This document shows positions 45,314 through 58,376 of a DNA stretch of 64,000 nt, in pieces. Source of the DNA: Agapanthus africanus (Eukaryota > Streptophyta > Magnoliopsida > Asparagales > Amaryllidaceae); contig JASDDO010000016.1 of assembly GCA_030015575.1 (NCBI GenBank), positions 103,683,241-103,747,240 on the forward strand. Reading direction: 5' to 3'. The translations under genes and the position numbers were made by a program. Each line of letters begins with the position of its first letter. Position 1 is the first letter of the stretch. Below the pieces are notes generated by a model, which saw nothing but the letters and a program-made list of their open reading frames with translations, ran no database searches and was not told the origin of the DNA.

Positions 45314-47406
45314 GTTACCTATTTCCTTTTGGGGTTATGCGTTTGAAACAACAGCATTCCTACTGAATAGAGTTCCAACCAAATATGTGCCTACCACTCT
45401 ATATGAGATATGGAATGGGAATACACCATCTCTTAAGCGAGTTAAGATATGGGGTTGTCCGGCCTATGTCGGAAGACAAAATCCGGACAAACTCGAGGCA
45501 CGATCTGTTCTTTGCAAATTTGTGGGATATCCAAAGAGTTCTTATGGATATCATTTCTACCACACTGAGGAACAAAAGGTATTTGTTTCTCAATATGCCG
45601 CCTTCTTAGAAAAGGAATTTCTTGCAAAAGAAATTAGTGGCAAAGAGGTAGAGCTGGAAGAAGTTCCGACTACACATACTGCAATAGAACAAGTAATGGA
45701 ACCAGAGGATTCGGTAGTACCCGATGAACCTCAGCCACTCCACCGATCTAATAGGGTTCCTCACCCACATGAGAGATACTACGGTTTTCTCATAGACGGT
45801 GGGAGCGAGGATTTCATCATGGAAGATGATGACCCTACTAGCTTCGAGCAGGCCATCACGAGTGGTGACTCTATGAAATGGCTGGATGCTATGCGATCTG
45901 AGATGGAATCCATGTACACCAACAAAGTGTGGACTTTGGAAGTTGCTCCTGAAGGGGTAAAACCCATCGGGAGCAAATGGATCTTTAAGAAGAAACTTGG
46001 TGTAGATGGAAAAGCCGAGACTTTAAAAGCTAGACTTGTTGCAAAGGGTTTTCGTCAACGACCAGGTGTGGATTATGATGAAACCTTTTCTCTAGTGGCT
46101 ATGCTTAAGTCCATCTGAATCCTACTTGCCATCGCTGCATACCATGACTATGAAATCTGGCAAATGGATGTTAAGACTGCCTTTCTAAATGGTGATTTAG
46201 AAGAGAGCGTGTACATGACTCAGCCAGATGGTTTCGTTGATAGTAGGAGCAGCGAGAAGGTGTGCAAGCTGCTTAAATCCATCTATGGGTTAAAGCAAGC
46301 ATCGCGGAGCTGGAACATCTGTTTTGATGACGTAATCAAAGAGTTTGACTTCGTCAAAAACATAGATGAACCTTGTATATACAAGAAGGTGGCAGAGAGT
46401 AAGGTTATCTTCCTCGTATTGTACATGGATGACATACTCTTGATAAGAAATGATGTTCCTATGCTGCATTCGGTCAAGCTCTTCTTATCACAAAGATTCT
46501 CAATGAAAGATCTAGGTGATGCCTCCTACATATTGGGAATTAAGATCTATAGAGATAGATCTAAACGGATTTTGGGATTGTCCCAATTCAGGTACATTGA
46601 CACTATACTAAAGAGGTTTAGTATGGAAGAATCCAAACGTAGAAATTTACCCACGATCTCAGGACTCACTCTCTCCAAAGAGATGTCTCCCAAGACTGAT
46701 TTAGAGAGAGCTCGCATGCAAGGGATACCCTATGCTTCGGCAGTAGGCTCTATCATGCACGTGATGTTATGTACCAGACTCGATGTAGCATACTCACTAA
46801 GCGTAGTGAGTAGGTATCAAGCATCCTGGAGAGAATCACTGGACAGCTGTGAAGAACATTCTCAAGTACTTGAGAAGGACTAAAGTGATGTTCTTGGTGT
46901 ATGGTAACGGAGAACTCTAAGTAGAGTCCTTTACCGATTCGAGCTTCCAGAGTGATAAGGACGACTCTAAGTCGGTCTCGGGTTTTGTCTTTACCCTCAA
47001 TAGAGGGGCGGTATGTTGAAAGAGTTCAAAACAGGAAACCGTTGCAGACTCGACGATGGAGGCTGAATACATCGCTGCTAACGATGCTGCCAAAGAGGCT
47101 GTCTGGATAAAGAAGTTCATTACCGAACTTGCTGTGGTTCCGTCCATCGAGCATCCAATACCTTTGTATTGCGATAACAATGGAGCAGTGGCTTTGGCCA
47201 AGGAACCCAAGTCCCATCAGTGATCCAGGCATATTCTGAGGCGGTATCATCTGATTCGGGAGATAGTTGATCGCCGGGAGATCGAGGTCAAGAGAGTAGA
47301 CACGAAGGATAACACTGCGGATCCATTCACGAAGGCCATTCCCCAGATACAGTTTGATAGACTCTTCGGGATGTTGGGTATGAGATACTACAACAGCTGG
47401 CCTTAG
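45314..47406 (+). pseudogene. C1 integrase C-end, reverse transcriptase, RNase H
   Basis: Continues the C1 polyprotein after the W+ insertion: LPISFWGYAFETTAFLLNR, integrase tail (KIWGCPAYV), RT (WIFKKKLGVDGKAETLKAR, MDVKTAFLNGDLEESVYM, SIYGLKQASRSWN) and active site LYMDDILL with both Asp present. The RNase H part (FTDSSFQSDKDDSKS, AEYIAANDAAKEA, YCDNNGAVALAKEP) ends at TAG 47404-47406. Defects are a TGA at 46116-46118 in place of an expected CGA (Arg), a frame change near 46,840, a stop after GNGEL near 46,918, a stop replacing Trp in RGAVC-KSSKQ near 47,020, and a stop after EPKSHQ near 47,221. The damage is light, so this copy died recently. Confidence 0.92.
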
Positions 47407-47407
47407 T

Positions 47408-47420
47408 GCAAGTGGGAGAT
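47408..47420 (+). other. Polypurine tract of C1
   Basis: GCAAGTGGGAGAT just after the pol stop and just before the 3' LTR. Confidence 0.85.
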
Positions 47421-49582
47421 TGTTAGTTATATGTATGCCCTAGAGGCCATTGTTGTACATATGATGTATATTATAGTGGATGCTTGGACATATATAGAGA
47501 GGACTTTCTTGCTCGTCATGATAATATGCTATCTGGTTGCTCTTTATCTTAACATGTTGACTTATATCAGAATACTGTCTTGTGATCACATGTTGATAAA
47601 GCCCTTAGGATGACTACTTAACTACTGGGACTATGATGGAGATCATACTAGTGGGGCTTGGGTAGTCCACAAGTACATCCTATAATTGTTCCTAGTCGAG
47701 GGTGTATTGAGACAGGGCATCGATATTCCAGAGTAGACTAGCGTAAACGTATCTTGACCCATATGATAGGCGATGGATGATCCCACATCCATTAGTGAAT
47801 GACATCAAGGATAGTATAAGGGTGCTCAGTGGAGACTGGGTACACTGAACGGACTCGCCGAGAACTCCTTGTTGGTATTATACCTATTGTCAGATAGCAG
47901 TTCTCTGGTGATACTGGTACAGGTTAGTCTGTAGACCTGAGATCGTCATAGAGTCTTGTGTGACTCCCACTGTGCTTTGATTTCCGTCTTACCACGTTCA
48001 AGAGAGCGTGCAAAATGGTGGTTTTTGGATACAGTCCCGAATCACATGGAGGCAATGAGCGATAGGAGGGGTTTCGTCTCTCCCGGTATTAGGGGTTGAT
48101 GTTGCGCTGTGCTCGATTGGCCATAACTGGAAATCCCTGGCCAGGGTTGCTGAGATTTACTGATAAGAGTTATCAGTAGTTTCTCGATCCGTTATGGACC
48201 TCACATCGGCACGACTTATCGGTTAGTGGGGTCTGACGTTTACCACCCATAGACTAGATATGCAACAGATCAGATGAAGAGACCGGACTGTACGATAGTG
48301 TTACTGATTGGATTTCCAGGAGTTAGAGCAGACTTGCTTGTTGATCTTCTGATCGTTTAATACCCGGGTGGCCGTTACGTTTAGATGACTGCTTGCGGCT
48401 TGTTGGTGTTTGATGTGATCATCACCTACTGCCGGCGTATTGACGAATCTTTAGAGTCTTACATAGATGTTTCCTGGCTCAGGCGAAACGGAATAGGAGC
48501 ACATATGCGATATGTGCGGGATCGAGATTGATACGAGTGTGTGATACCGTATTCTATTCTCGCGATATGTGATATCAGCCAGTTATATATGATATAACCG
48601 GGTTATCGGATCAAGTGTTGATTAGATGAAATAATATATATATATATATATATTATTATATGCTCACTTATGTATTTATTATTCTCACTTATGATACATT
48701 TAACATATATGTGATATATGTTTATTATATTGTTTTATTTTGTTACATAAATATTATATATGTGATATATAATATTGTGACATGCTTGGTTACATATGCA
48801 ACATGTATGTATGAGACTCATACCATGTAGGGGTTTATATTATGGTTTCATTTATTATTAAGTAATCACAAATTAGTGGATTTAATTAAAACTAGAAGCT
48901 TGGAGAAGCTTGTAGATAAGCATTGACTTAGTCCACTCTTTTGTTTCTACTTAAGATATTTTGTGATCTAACCATTAACCCCTTTACCATGGTTAACTCT
49001 CTACATGAGTTAGGGTTTTTGATAAACTCACCCATGGTTGCATATATAACCAAAGAGAAGATATTTTTCATTACTTGATCATTATTCATCTTCTTCTTCC
49101 TCATCTCATTTTTGCTCTCTTGATTTTGAGATAAAGAAGAAAACAAATGAGAAATTAAATTCTAAAGTGAGCAAAATTCCTACTTCATCATCCTCTTCTA
49201 TACTAAGCATATAGATTAGTGTGTTAGTTTCACTAATTCTGTATTAGTGAAGAGAGAGCTTGAGTCCGTGTTTCCTCGACGTAGATCATCATGGATTTTG
49301 AAGACTTCAAGCAAGGATGCATCATACATCTTGTGGAGCCTCTCAAGAGTTCGGGAGCTCGTTGATCGCAGCGAAGGGACCACTACTTGGAGCTTGTGAA
49401 GTGAAGGAGCGGACTACAAAAGGTTGTAATCCCTAATCACTTAGAAGTAAAGTTGTTTACTTGATGTTTCCGTATGAATCTCTAGTTAAAAATCTTGTTT
49501 AGGGTTATTAAGCATGGCAAAATTTTAATTTGGTATGGATGATGCCACCCGAAACCTTGCTGTTGTGCTTAGGAACCCTACA
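47421..49582 (+). repeat. 3' LTR of C1 (about 2.16 kb)
   Basis: Starts TGTTAGTTATATGTATGCCC. The proposed end is AGGAACCCTACA at 49,582, by likeness to the CCCTGCA end of W-. It contains an (AT)n run at 48,634-48,652 and stretches related to the W LTRs (GACCGGACTGTACG near 48,290). The end point is inferred. Confidence 0.65.
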
Positions 49583-50829
49583 CCTCCATCTTGAGGAGTT
49601 ACTCCACTTCATCGCTCGCTATGCGTTAATGGATGCGCGTGGGTTAATGAGTACTCTCGGTTTGAGTTACTATGGCAACATTTGCCATGAAAGTAGAGAG
49701 CTTGGAGCTCGCTTAAGCAAGAAGATGATACTATTTTTGAGAGCGTAGAAAATGAATTAGAATTTTAATTCCTTCATCTCTCTTCTTATCTCTCATACAC
49801 TCATCCCTCTCTTTTATGTGTCATGCATACAATAGAGGAGGGTCCCACCACTTAATAATATGTTAAAATAATATATGTCAGTATATATACACATTAATAT
49901 ATATACAATGACTTATACACACACACTTATATATATTAATGTAACATATATAAAGTGTGATACACACACATACATACATTATATATATCACGTATACATA
50001 TTAAATGAGAGTGTATTTATATATGTATCACATACATATATACGTCATGTATCATATACATGACCGATCAATAATATCATCTCAGTATCGTAAACTGCGG
50101 GGAGTACTTGTATCATATACCACATACTAGAAACTGAATCAACTATACTATTATCAAATCAATACTTGATTTGATATTCCGGCTTTTAAACTAGCTAGTA
50201 GATTCGGACATTCGATTAAATCAACCATTTAATCGAAGTTTCGTACGTATCATATACGCACACCGCATCACATTTTACCCAGACAGACACTTTCGTTGCG
50301 GGACTCTAAAGACCTGTCAATACGCTGGTAGTCGCTTATGTAGTATCATATCTGATCGAATCCGAAACACTTTCAGATCCAATCCCCTAACGGGATAACC
50401 CACAAGCACGTCAGTGCAGCTGTACATAACGGCTACCCAGGTACGATCAAGATAAAAGCAGGTTGACGAGCGAACTCATTCAGACCCAACAAAGTCTATA
50501 AGTGACAGTCACCGTACATTTTGGTCTCTTCGTGTAAGAGTATCGCATATCGGGTCTAGGGTTTGGAATCTATCAGACCCCAATAACTCGATAAGTCGTG
50601 CGACAGAGGACTCATAACCAACCAGAGATACAAGTGATAACACTTATCAGTTTATCTTCATCGCGGTGGCCACCGACTTGTGGTTGTAGTCATGCCTTAC
50701 ACAGCGCAACATCAACTCCATATACCGGGAGAGACGAATCCCCTCGACCGCTTACCGACTCCACGTGCCTCGGGACTAAACCCAACAAAAACCTGTTTGC
50801 ACGACTCTTTTGAGCCGTGGTAGAATATA
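49583..50829 (-). repeat. Truncated copia LTR on the minus strand
   Basis: From 50,100 to 50,822 the minus strand follows the W/C1 LTR (CACGACTTATCG, GAGACGAATCCC on the plus strand, TTTGCACGACTC). It stops at GAGCCGTGGTA, where the gypsy LTR G1 begins. It carries its own hairpins, such as TATCAAATCAA with TTGATTTGATA near 50,153 and ATTAAAT/ATTTAAT near 50,215. The segment 49,860-50,060 is low-complexity TATA/CACA. The missing U3 end should lie beyond the window on the far side of the nest. Confidence 0.7.
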
Positions 50830-51870
50830 TGTGACATTTCAGAAAATATAAAATATTATTTTTGGAATTTAAATAATAAAATAGTAAATTTCGTGAAAAC
50901 TATATGAGTATGGATTTGAGTTTCCGTAGAATGGTATAATTATATACCTATATTTTGGAAAATATTTGGAAATTTATATGAATTATTAATTATGGAAGCA
51001 TTTATTGGATTTGGACATTTATAAATTACTATACAATTATTTACATACAAGTTTATGTTAAACTTAATTAGTATATGACTAATTATATATTAAGCCAAAT
51101 CCATTTTGTTAACCATGTATTGAGTGTGCATGACATCTTGTGACATGTTATATTTAGATTTTTATTTTGTAATATGGTTTTGTTTTAAGAAAATGAAAAA
51201 GAAAAAGAAAAGGGAAAAATATTTGATGAGAGAGGGAGACAAGATGTGACCATAATAATGAGGAGTGAGAAAGAGAAGGAGAGAGGGAAATGTATGGCTA
51301 CCCTTCACCCTTCTCCTTCTCATTTCCTTCATTCTTCATCATCATCTCCTCCTTCATCCTCCAACCTCACTACCTCCACAAACCATCCCCAAAACTTCAT
51401 CTAAAGCTCACACCACCTTCACAAAAAATGTCCACAACCTCATCCTACACCCTATGGTGGAAGCAAGTTGGAGTTTTGAGCACGTTGGGTCATCTAAGAA
51501 TTTTCTTGAGTTGCTTCCATGAGGTAAATCTTTCACCTTCCTTCAAGTTTTAAGTTTTTTAAGCTCAAGTTTTAGTTTAGAGTTAAACAAATTATGTTTT
51601 ATGATCTTGGAAAATTCTAGGATGAGGGTTAGTGGATGAAACTTGTAGTAGAGATTAGGGGAAGTGTAGTGGCGCCCTTTGGCCTAGTAGTGATGGTAGC
51701 CTTGTCAAGAATGAGCTTTGAAGTCCCAAACATGAACTTGGAATTTTCCGATATCGGGTTTTTGCTAAATTGTGATGATCAATTGGAATCTGGGATGAAT
51801 AGGAGACTCTGAAAATTTAGTTGCAAACACAGTGAGATGTGCAGGCTATTTAGAAGCTACTCCTGAAAAC
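50830..51870 (+). repeat. Gypsy LTR fragment G1
   Basis: Starts TGTGACATTTCAGAAAATAT and follows the same order as the LTR at 55,870: the TATAATTATATACC block, a poly-purine patch, ATTTTCCGATATCGG, then TAGAAGCTA. It then diverges near 51,860. No coding is seen. The break is taken as the insertion point of the Athila-type element. Confidence 0.65.
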
Positions 51871-53596
51871 TGTTCATTACGAAAAACTGCATTTCAATAC
51901 CGCTCATTCTTTATCAATTTTGTGATATATCGGTACTATTTATCCATGTCTGCTCAATAAATACAGATTACAGGTATTCGTGACAAAACACTGGAAATAC
52001 ACTCAAATACACGAATACGACATTTGTGAGTCAATACTGCAATCGGAACAGAAAACCGATCAAAATTCAATGAGTTTCTTTTTGCAACAACATGTGTACA
52101 CTTTTTATCATGACAAATGCAACAAAACAAGTGTGAACACAAACCCCTTTTGATGTATGAACCTTGGTGGGGCTGCCTTGCACATGTGGGCATTCAAATC
52201 TTGACTTGTGCAAGTAAGATGAACAAGTGGGTGTATGACGAGTGATGCAAAAAGGTGTGATGTGATGTAAAGTCATATTTTCCCTCCAAATCTACAGATT
52301 ACATACCGAGCTTATATTAAAAAATCAAACAATACTACTGAGATCATAGAGAGACTATAAGTTCACCACACAAAGACGGGCCTCAACACTCCATACAAAA
52401 CCAGCAGAAATCAACAAATTGCCGGTGCCGCTGGTCCCACTAAGCCCAACGAGCTCCAACTTTCTTCTGGTCATTTCATTCTGTCACATCATTCTTATTT
52501 TATTTTTTGTTTATTCTATGGAGATGCCTATAAATACACACCAGAAGAGAGGCTAAAGGGTCCATGTTTTTAGTTTAGAACAAGCCTTTCATTTTAGATG
52601 TTACTTGTATTTCCTTTGGTACTCTTGAGCTCTTGCCCTCTAGCTTGACCTTGTAACTTCTTCAATGAACTTACAAGCTTAAGATTTAGCTTCTTGAATT
52701 CAAGTTAGTTTGTATTTTCATTGAAAATCAATAAAAAGTTCTCTTTTACTCATTTCATGTCATGTGCTTGCTACCATTGTGATCTAGTGAACTCCTTTGC
52801 CTTTCTGTAATCTTGCAACCTCTTAAGTGAGCTTGCAAATTTAAAGTTTGGTATTTTAATTTCATATTGAGATTTGGACTTAAGAACACTTGAAGAAATT
52901 GCATATTAGATATATCGGTTCTTAGTTCTTTAATCTTTGCTTTACTTTTCTTTGCATATTTCCTATGTGCCTTTCTATTGTTGTGTTTTATTTTGTTTTT
53001 GTGAATATGTGTGAGTAATTGTTTAACTTGTTAGGGTAGAATATGGTTAGTTTGTGTTAGGAGAAGTGTTTTCTAAAAATCTTAAAAAAAAACCTTAACT
53101 TGTAATTGAAACTCTGACCAAACGATTCGCAATACGCTCCATTAGGCATCCTATCCTACCATGATAGCGGTGAATCCTAATCGTGACCGGTTGCGAGTGG
53201 TTTGCCGGAGGCTAAGGCTAAGAGACAAGAGCGGGAGGACAAGGGACAAGAAATATGGATTTAGCGCACAATCGCAAATACCGTATTTCAAGTTCTCTAA
53301 TCCACGTTGTTGCCGATTGCCTTAGTATCAATATCAAGTTAGATTTATAAGGAAACGACAAATATCATTCTAACTCAAGCTAATCTAAAACTACCCCTAA
53401 CAATTCATTTTCTTGAACATATCATATTTACGACATTTAGAATAAAACAACTCAAGTTACGGACTTAACTAGTTAAAATAAGCGTAAAAATATACCATCT
53501 CCCTGCGGACAACCTGTACTCATCTCGCTACACGCGACACCGTTTTGATTGCGGTTATTTCAAATTTAAAACGACACGCAAAATATGTGATAATCA
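51871..53596 (+). repeat. Athila-type 5' LTR
   Basis: The right end (TAATCA) is fixed by the primer-binding site two bases later. The left end near TGTTCATTACG is tentative. A TATA box (TATAAATA) lies at 52529-52536, and an AATAAAAAG signal near 52,727. A length near 1.7 kb is usual for Athila LTRs. Confidence 0.6.
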
Positions 53597-53598
53597 AA

Positions 53599-53616
53599 TG
53601 GCGCCGTTACCGGGGA
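53599..53616 (+). other. Athila/Tat-type primer-binding site
   Basis: TGGCGCCGTTACCGGGGA, differing at one base from the usual TGGCGCCGTTGCCGGGGA of Athila and Tat elements. This sets the plus orientation. Confidence 0.85.
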
Positions 53617-55026
53617 GACGGTACCGCTTTTATACGTGTAGTCTCGGGTTAATTTGTGAATATTTTGTATAATACAAACTAACTTTTTAACAGATTCAAC
53701 GAAAAATACATTAAAAAAAACCGACACGAGAACTAAAATCCAACATTTTTTTCTCTGGATTTTGGATCTGTTAACACACCGTGTTTTAACTGGAAAATCA
53801 AAGTATACAGTGGAATACTAGTATAACATAGAGGAACCACACAAAAATTGAGCACCCAATTTTTTAATTAAACCGGCAGTTTATTCCAATTTCCCGTCGT
53901 CGTCGGCCCTTTTGTGGATGTTTTAAATTTTTCCTTTTGTGATACCTCCACTGTTCTGTTAGTACTCCATTTTTATTGTTTGATTTTCAAATTTACTTGT
54001 GTGCGGAACTTTGGCTATCTATATCGCTTTCTAGCTCAAATATTCATATTTTTCCGACATTTGCAGATTTGATGGATTGACGAGCAGCGATTGTGCAGAG
54101 CACGGGACGTTTTCAAATATAAGGTGATAGAACACTACACTGCCAAAGATCCGGGTAGTTTGACCCGTGCAAGCAAACCATTCAAGCACTCGGAGACGAT
54201 ATCAACATGAGTTTTTTTAACGCGACTCTTTTTTTGGTGTGTATTTTTTCTAAACTCCTTCTCCTCAAATCCGACACGCCAATATTCTTATCTTTGCAGG
54301 ATTCTTTGCAATATCGCCGCAAAAACCAAAGGAAAACTAACCGTATTTGTTGCAGCGCCATACTTAAATTAAATTTTTTTTGATTGTTTGATAACAAAAC
54401 CTTTTTGATTTGAATTACTCATTGCATTATTAATACGAACTTAAGGGGCTATAACACCAATTCAGATTGGGTGGGGATTTCATCACCCTTCCTAAGACCC
54501 TGGAAATCACTAATTTCATAAGCGCCATCTTGAGCTTAATAAAAAATATCTAGATTCAGCCAATTAAGGACCTGTCGCGCTCAATAGAACAAAGGAAGAT
54601 TGTGGGCATTCGGTTATTTATCTAAACGTGACTTTTGTGGTGCCTAGACTAAACAAGTGAGGAGGTAACTTTAAAAGATCCGTCTCACGGTGATTCGTGA
54701 GCGGAACCCTCCTTACCTCATTTGTGCTTACCTGGTCACAATTGGCTGTGAAGAGACGATTTGAGGGTTATCTCACAATTTATCACTTTGGAACAATTAG
54801 GAGAAGGTCTAGTGGATTTGAGGACCCTAGTCTAGATATTGATTGTGCATTTGTGACTATGCATTTGTGATTGTGTTTGTTTGAGCTGTTATTTCACTTT
54901 CACATTCTTACGAAACAAAACACAAGTTCGCCACTTTGACCACGTTGATCACCTTCACCCATATTTTTCTCCTTTTATGTTTTCTTACCCTCACATTCTA
55001 CGCTTTGACTACACTAAACTCGTTTA
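53617..55026 (+). other. Athila untranslated leader
   Basis: Non-coding sequence between the primer-binding site and gag. There is no recognised motif. Confidence 0.5.
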
Positions 55027-55869
55027 GTGTATGTTCGTTTGGACCCTAGTGCCCGTTTAGTCCACGTTTCGTTGGTCGTTATGGACTACACGATCGACCC
55101 CGAAGTCGAAACTCCTTCCACGCCTTTTTCACCTTTACCTTTACCGGTCAACTTCGACGTTGACCGTGATTCTGTCCATACTTCTTCATCTTCACTTTCA
55201 CTAATCTCTTCTTCTGAGATGTCAGGATTTCCTCCTAACATCACGTTACCTACAATGGGAATGATTCCACCTCCACCTGGTGCGAATAACCCGCGACCAT
55301 CTCTTGTTGCAGCGCCACAACGAATTGCGCTCCAAGATCGTTTCTACCCAACACGCGCTGAACTTCCAGCTTGTCTTTCACTTCCACCGGCCAATGGGGA
55401 TAACTTTGAGATTAAACCCCATTTCATCAACAAGTTGCCCAAATTTCACGGGTTTGAATATGAAGCTGCCTATATCTTCATAAACAAATTTCAAAATGTG
55501 TATGCGATGATGAAGACAACCCAACTGTCTGATGATACTATACGGCTACACGTTATACTTTTCACTCTTTGTGACCTTGCTGAAAAGTGGCTGTATAACA
55601 CAACATCTCATTCGATAACCAGTTGGGATGAATTTGTGAAAGCGTTCCTGAAAAAAATTCTACCTGAATCACAAAATCGCCAGAATCCGAAACGAAATAA
55701 ACCAATTCACTCAGCTTCCAACCGAATATTTTTGGAAGTGTTTTGACCGGTACAAGAACCTTCTTGTTCAGTGTCCTCATCATGGTATTGAGAGATGGCA
55801 ACTCTGCCAAACTTTGTATGAGGACCTGAATCCAGCAACTAGGCAGTTGATGGAAACCATTTGTCAAGG
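55027..55869 (+). pseudogene. Athila-type gag, frameshifted and cut
   Basis: The gag core of a Ty3/gypsy Athila/Tat element: PPANGDNFEIKPHFINKLPK, then LSDDTIRLHVILFTLCDLAE, KWLYNTTSHSITSWDEFVKA. After a run of seven A at 55651-55657 the family's expected sequence continues in the next frame (NEINQFTQLPTEYFWKCFDR, then CPHHGIERW, DLNPATRQLMETI). This means a one-base slip in the A run. The frame is then broken at 55,869 by gypsy LTR G2. The start was taken at the first ATG of the open frame and could be further upstream. It is not functional. Confidence 0.85.
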
Positions 55870-57600
55870 TGTAGCATTTCAGAAAATAAAATATTATTTT
55901 TAGGAATTTAAATAATTAAATAAATAATATTAGTGATATTTTACAAAGTTTGGAGATTTGTTTTAATGAAGGGGTATAATTATATACCGATAATTTGGAG
56001 ATTTATATAAATTATTTATTTGAAGGTATTTATGTGATTTTGGCATTTTATGAATTATTATGCAATTAATTGTAAATGGGTTATTTACTAAACTCGATTA
56101 ATATTTCACTAATTTTGCATTAATCTAGTTTATGTGTTATGCATGCAACAAAACATGTTGCAAAACACTTGCTACATATTTTATGAACCATGGTTTCATT
56201 TTTTAGTTTTCTTTAATGATTTGTTTTAAAATGGGAAGAATAAGAAAAAGGAAAATAAAAGAAAAGAAAAGAGAAGAGGGGACAAGATGGCATGAGTGGT
56301 GACATGTGAGAGAGATAGAGAGAGGAAACTTCCACACTCTTCCTTGGCCCTTTTACCATGGCCCTCACCATTTTTCACTTCATTTTCCATTTTCTCTCCT
56401 CTTTCATCCTCCATCACCTCCTCGCTACCACCCATGGCCACCCTCCAAAACCACCACTAAACCCTATACTCTCTTCGTAAAAAATTGATCACAAGACCAT
56501 CACATACACCATGGATAGATCAAGATTGGACTTTGAAGATTTTGGGAAACTTAAGAAAATTCTTGAGTTGCCAAATGAGCTAATCTCTACACCCATAGTT
56601 TATAATTTGAGTTTCTTTAACCTCTATAGTAGTTTAGAGCTTAGTAATTGAGGTTTAGTGATCTTGGAAAATTCCAAGATGAAGGTTAGGGGATTTTATG
56701 AGTTGTGAAGTTTAATTGAGGTTAGTAGAGGCCATAAAACCCCTGTAGTGTTAGAATTCTGGACAAAACCAGAGACTAGACCCCAAGATATGAACTTTGA
56801 ATTTGTCGATATCGGTTTTTGTGGAAATTGTGGTGTTGTTTTGAGATCTGCTATAACCCGGGAACCCTAAAAATTATTAGGACTTACAGTGATACAAGCA
56901 GGTGACCTAGAAGCTAACCTAGAGCCTCGAGCCCCAAACCCTCCATCATGGCCGCAAATTTTCCCTTTCTGGCCGCAAATTGTGGCCAGGGTGTGAGCTT
57001 TGGTTCTCGTTCTTGGTTCATGGCTCCATTTTCAGTAAATTAGACCTATCCCATATGCAAAATTGGCTAATTTGACCTGAGGCAAAATTTGGAGGTATTT
57101 TCTTGAGTTTCTGTTTTCGTTCTGTGACTTTCTATGACTTGGATTTTGAGATTTGTGTTTTGTCTCAGGCGATTGACGTTCGTACGTCGATGTCGAGAGT
57201 TGCTTGGTTGACTTTGCATGCGTGAACCATAGGTTCTAACCTATGGATGTTTCGCGCATCATATCGGTTTCTCGTAGTTGATTCTTCTTTACGAGACGAC
57301 GATTTTGAAATGTAGGTACCTTTGCATGGACTTCGGGACGATAATGAGAGAAGGGTGTCATCGACTTTAGCAAACGAAGGTCGAGGTGAGTAGATGTATA
57401 TCTACGGGGGAAGTCGGGTGGATGGCGTATAGCACCCCCGCAACAGTAGAATAGGGTATTACTATTTTAGTAAGTTTTGATACGATATTGGGATACTTAA
57501 CAAATAGGGTGTTTAGAAGTCCTTAGGTTAGATTAGGTTGATTTAGAAAGACTTATCCATAGGATGATTACCTTGGTGGCGAATCGCAGGTTATATGTAG

Positions 57601-57695
57601 TCACACACACACGCGCACACACACACTTGATTTCGTGCGTATATGTGTGTTTATATATATATATATGTATATATGTGTGTGTGTGTGTGTGTACA
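57601..57695. repeat. (CA)n, (TA)n and (TG)n runs inside G2
   Basis: Successive dinucleotide tracts: CA at about 57,603-57,626, TA at 57,653-57,668 and TG at 57,675-57,692. Open frames across them have no meaning. Confidence 0.9.
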
Positions 57696-57914
57696 TATAC
57701 ACGGGTGATGAGGATAATATGTGATATGCGGAGATGGGTCGATATGATCGGGCATGATGCCGTGAGATTTTGATATGTGATCGAGTCGTGATGTGGTATA
57801 TGATATGATATTATAATGGATCGTTGGGCGATATGTATTCATACATACGATAATATGTGAGTTGATAATATTTGAATATACGAGACTTTAGAACCGTACC
57901 CCTGATCATGATAT

Positions 57915-58078
57915 TGTACGATGATGATACCGTATAAAGGATGATGTATATATGATATTTGACCCGTACCCTCGATTTTGAGGATGTCGTACGATAGATT
58001 TTACCGTACGAGGTATAAATATGATGATTGATCCACATTTTTGACTCGAGGATGCCGTACTATGTATTATACAGTACG
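57915..58078 (+). repeat. Three hairpins with similar loops in G2
   Basis: TGTACG/CGTATA around ATGATGATAC (57915-57936). TCGTACG/CGTACGA around ATAGATTTTAC (57987-58011). CGTACT/AGTACG around ATGTATTATAC (58056-58078). A related hairpin is present in G3 on the minus strand near 60,309-60,332. Confidence 0.6.
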
Positions 58079-58376
58079 TAAACGCTATGAGGCTGGATCG
58101 CCGACTACTAGGTATATCGACTCGAAATATATGTAGATTTTCTTATCCTTCCAACTAGTTCCTTAATTTAGTCTCTTAGTTGTTAAATAGATGCTAGACT
58201 AGGCTCGAGTCATGCCTATTTTCAAAACTAACGAATCGTGAGTATTTTCAAAGGACAACCCGAGGGATGCTATGGATTTTTCAAAGGACATATCTTTTCT
58301 CAAAAACACCGTAGCCCCTATATTTCTAAAAACCACGATTCGTGTTATTTCAAAACACTAAAACTGTATGACTTGT

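Larger units (their letters stand above)
33600..49582 (+). mobile_element. Outer Ty1/copia element C1, interrupted
   Basis: Leader, a shortened gag, protease, integrase, RT and RNase H lie in one order at 33,600-35,675 and 45,314-47,406. A polypurine tract and a 3' LTR (47,421-49,582) follow. The 5' LTR is missing. The left edge is placed only roughly, where similarity to the W leader (GTCATACGTTATATTTTCG, 33,630) begins. Element W+ splits it inside integrase. Its coding region is the best preserved of the copia elements here but has several stops. Confidence 0.8.
55870..58376 (+). repeat. Gypsy LTR G2, first 2.5 kb
   Basis: Starts TGTAGCATTTCAGAAAATAA. It matches the minus-strand LTR G3 in reverse along its length (CGATTCGTTAGTTT and GACTCG near 58,200; CACCGTAGCCC near 58,307). 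It ends at ATGACTTGT, exactly where G3 is inserted. In G3 the same sequence continues with ACAGATTGG. It contains three hairpins with GTACG-type stems (57,915-58,078) and dinucleotide runs. The remainder should lie past 64,000. Confidence 0.8.

Noticed and set aside
57564..57842. Open frames over dinucleotide runs
   Set aside because: Low-complexity His-Thr and Ile-Cys-Val peptides from CA/TA/TG repeats.
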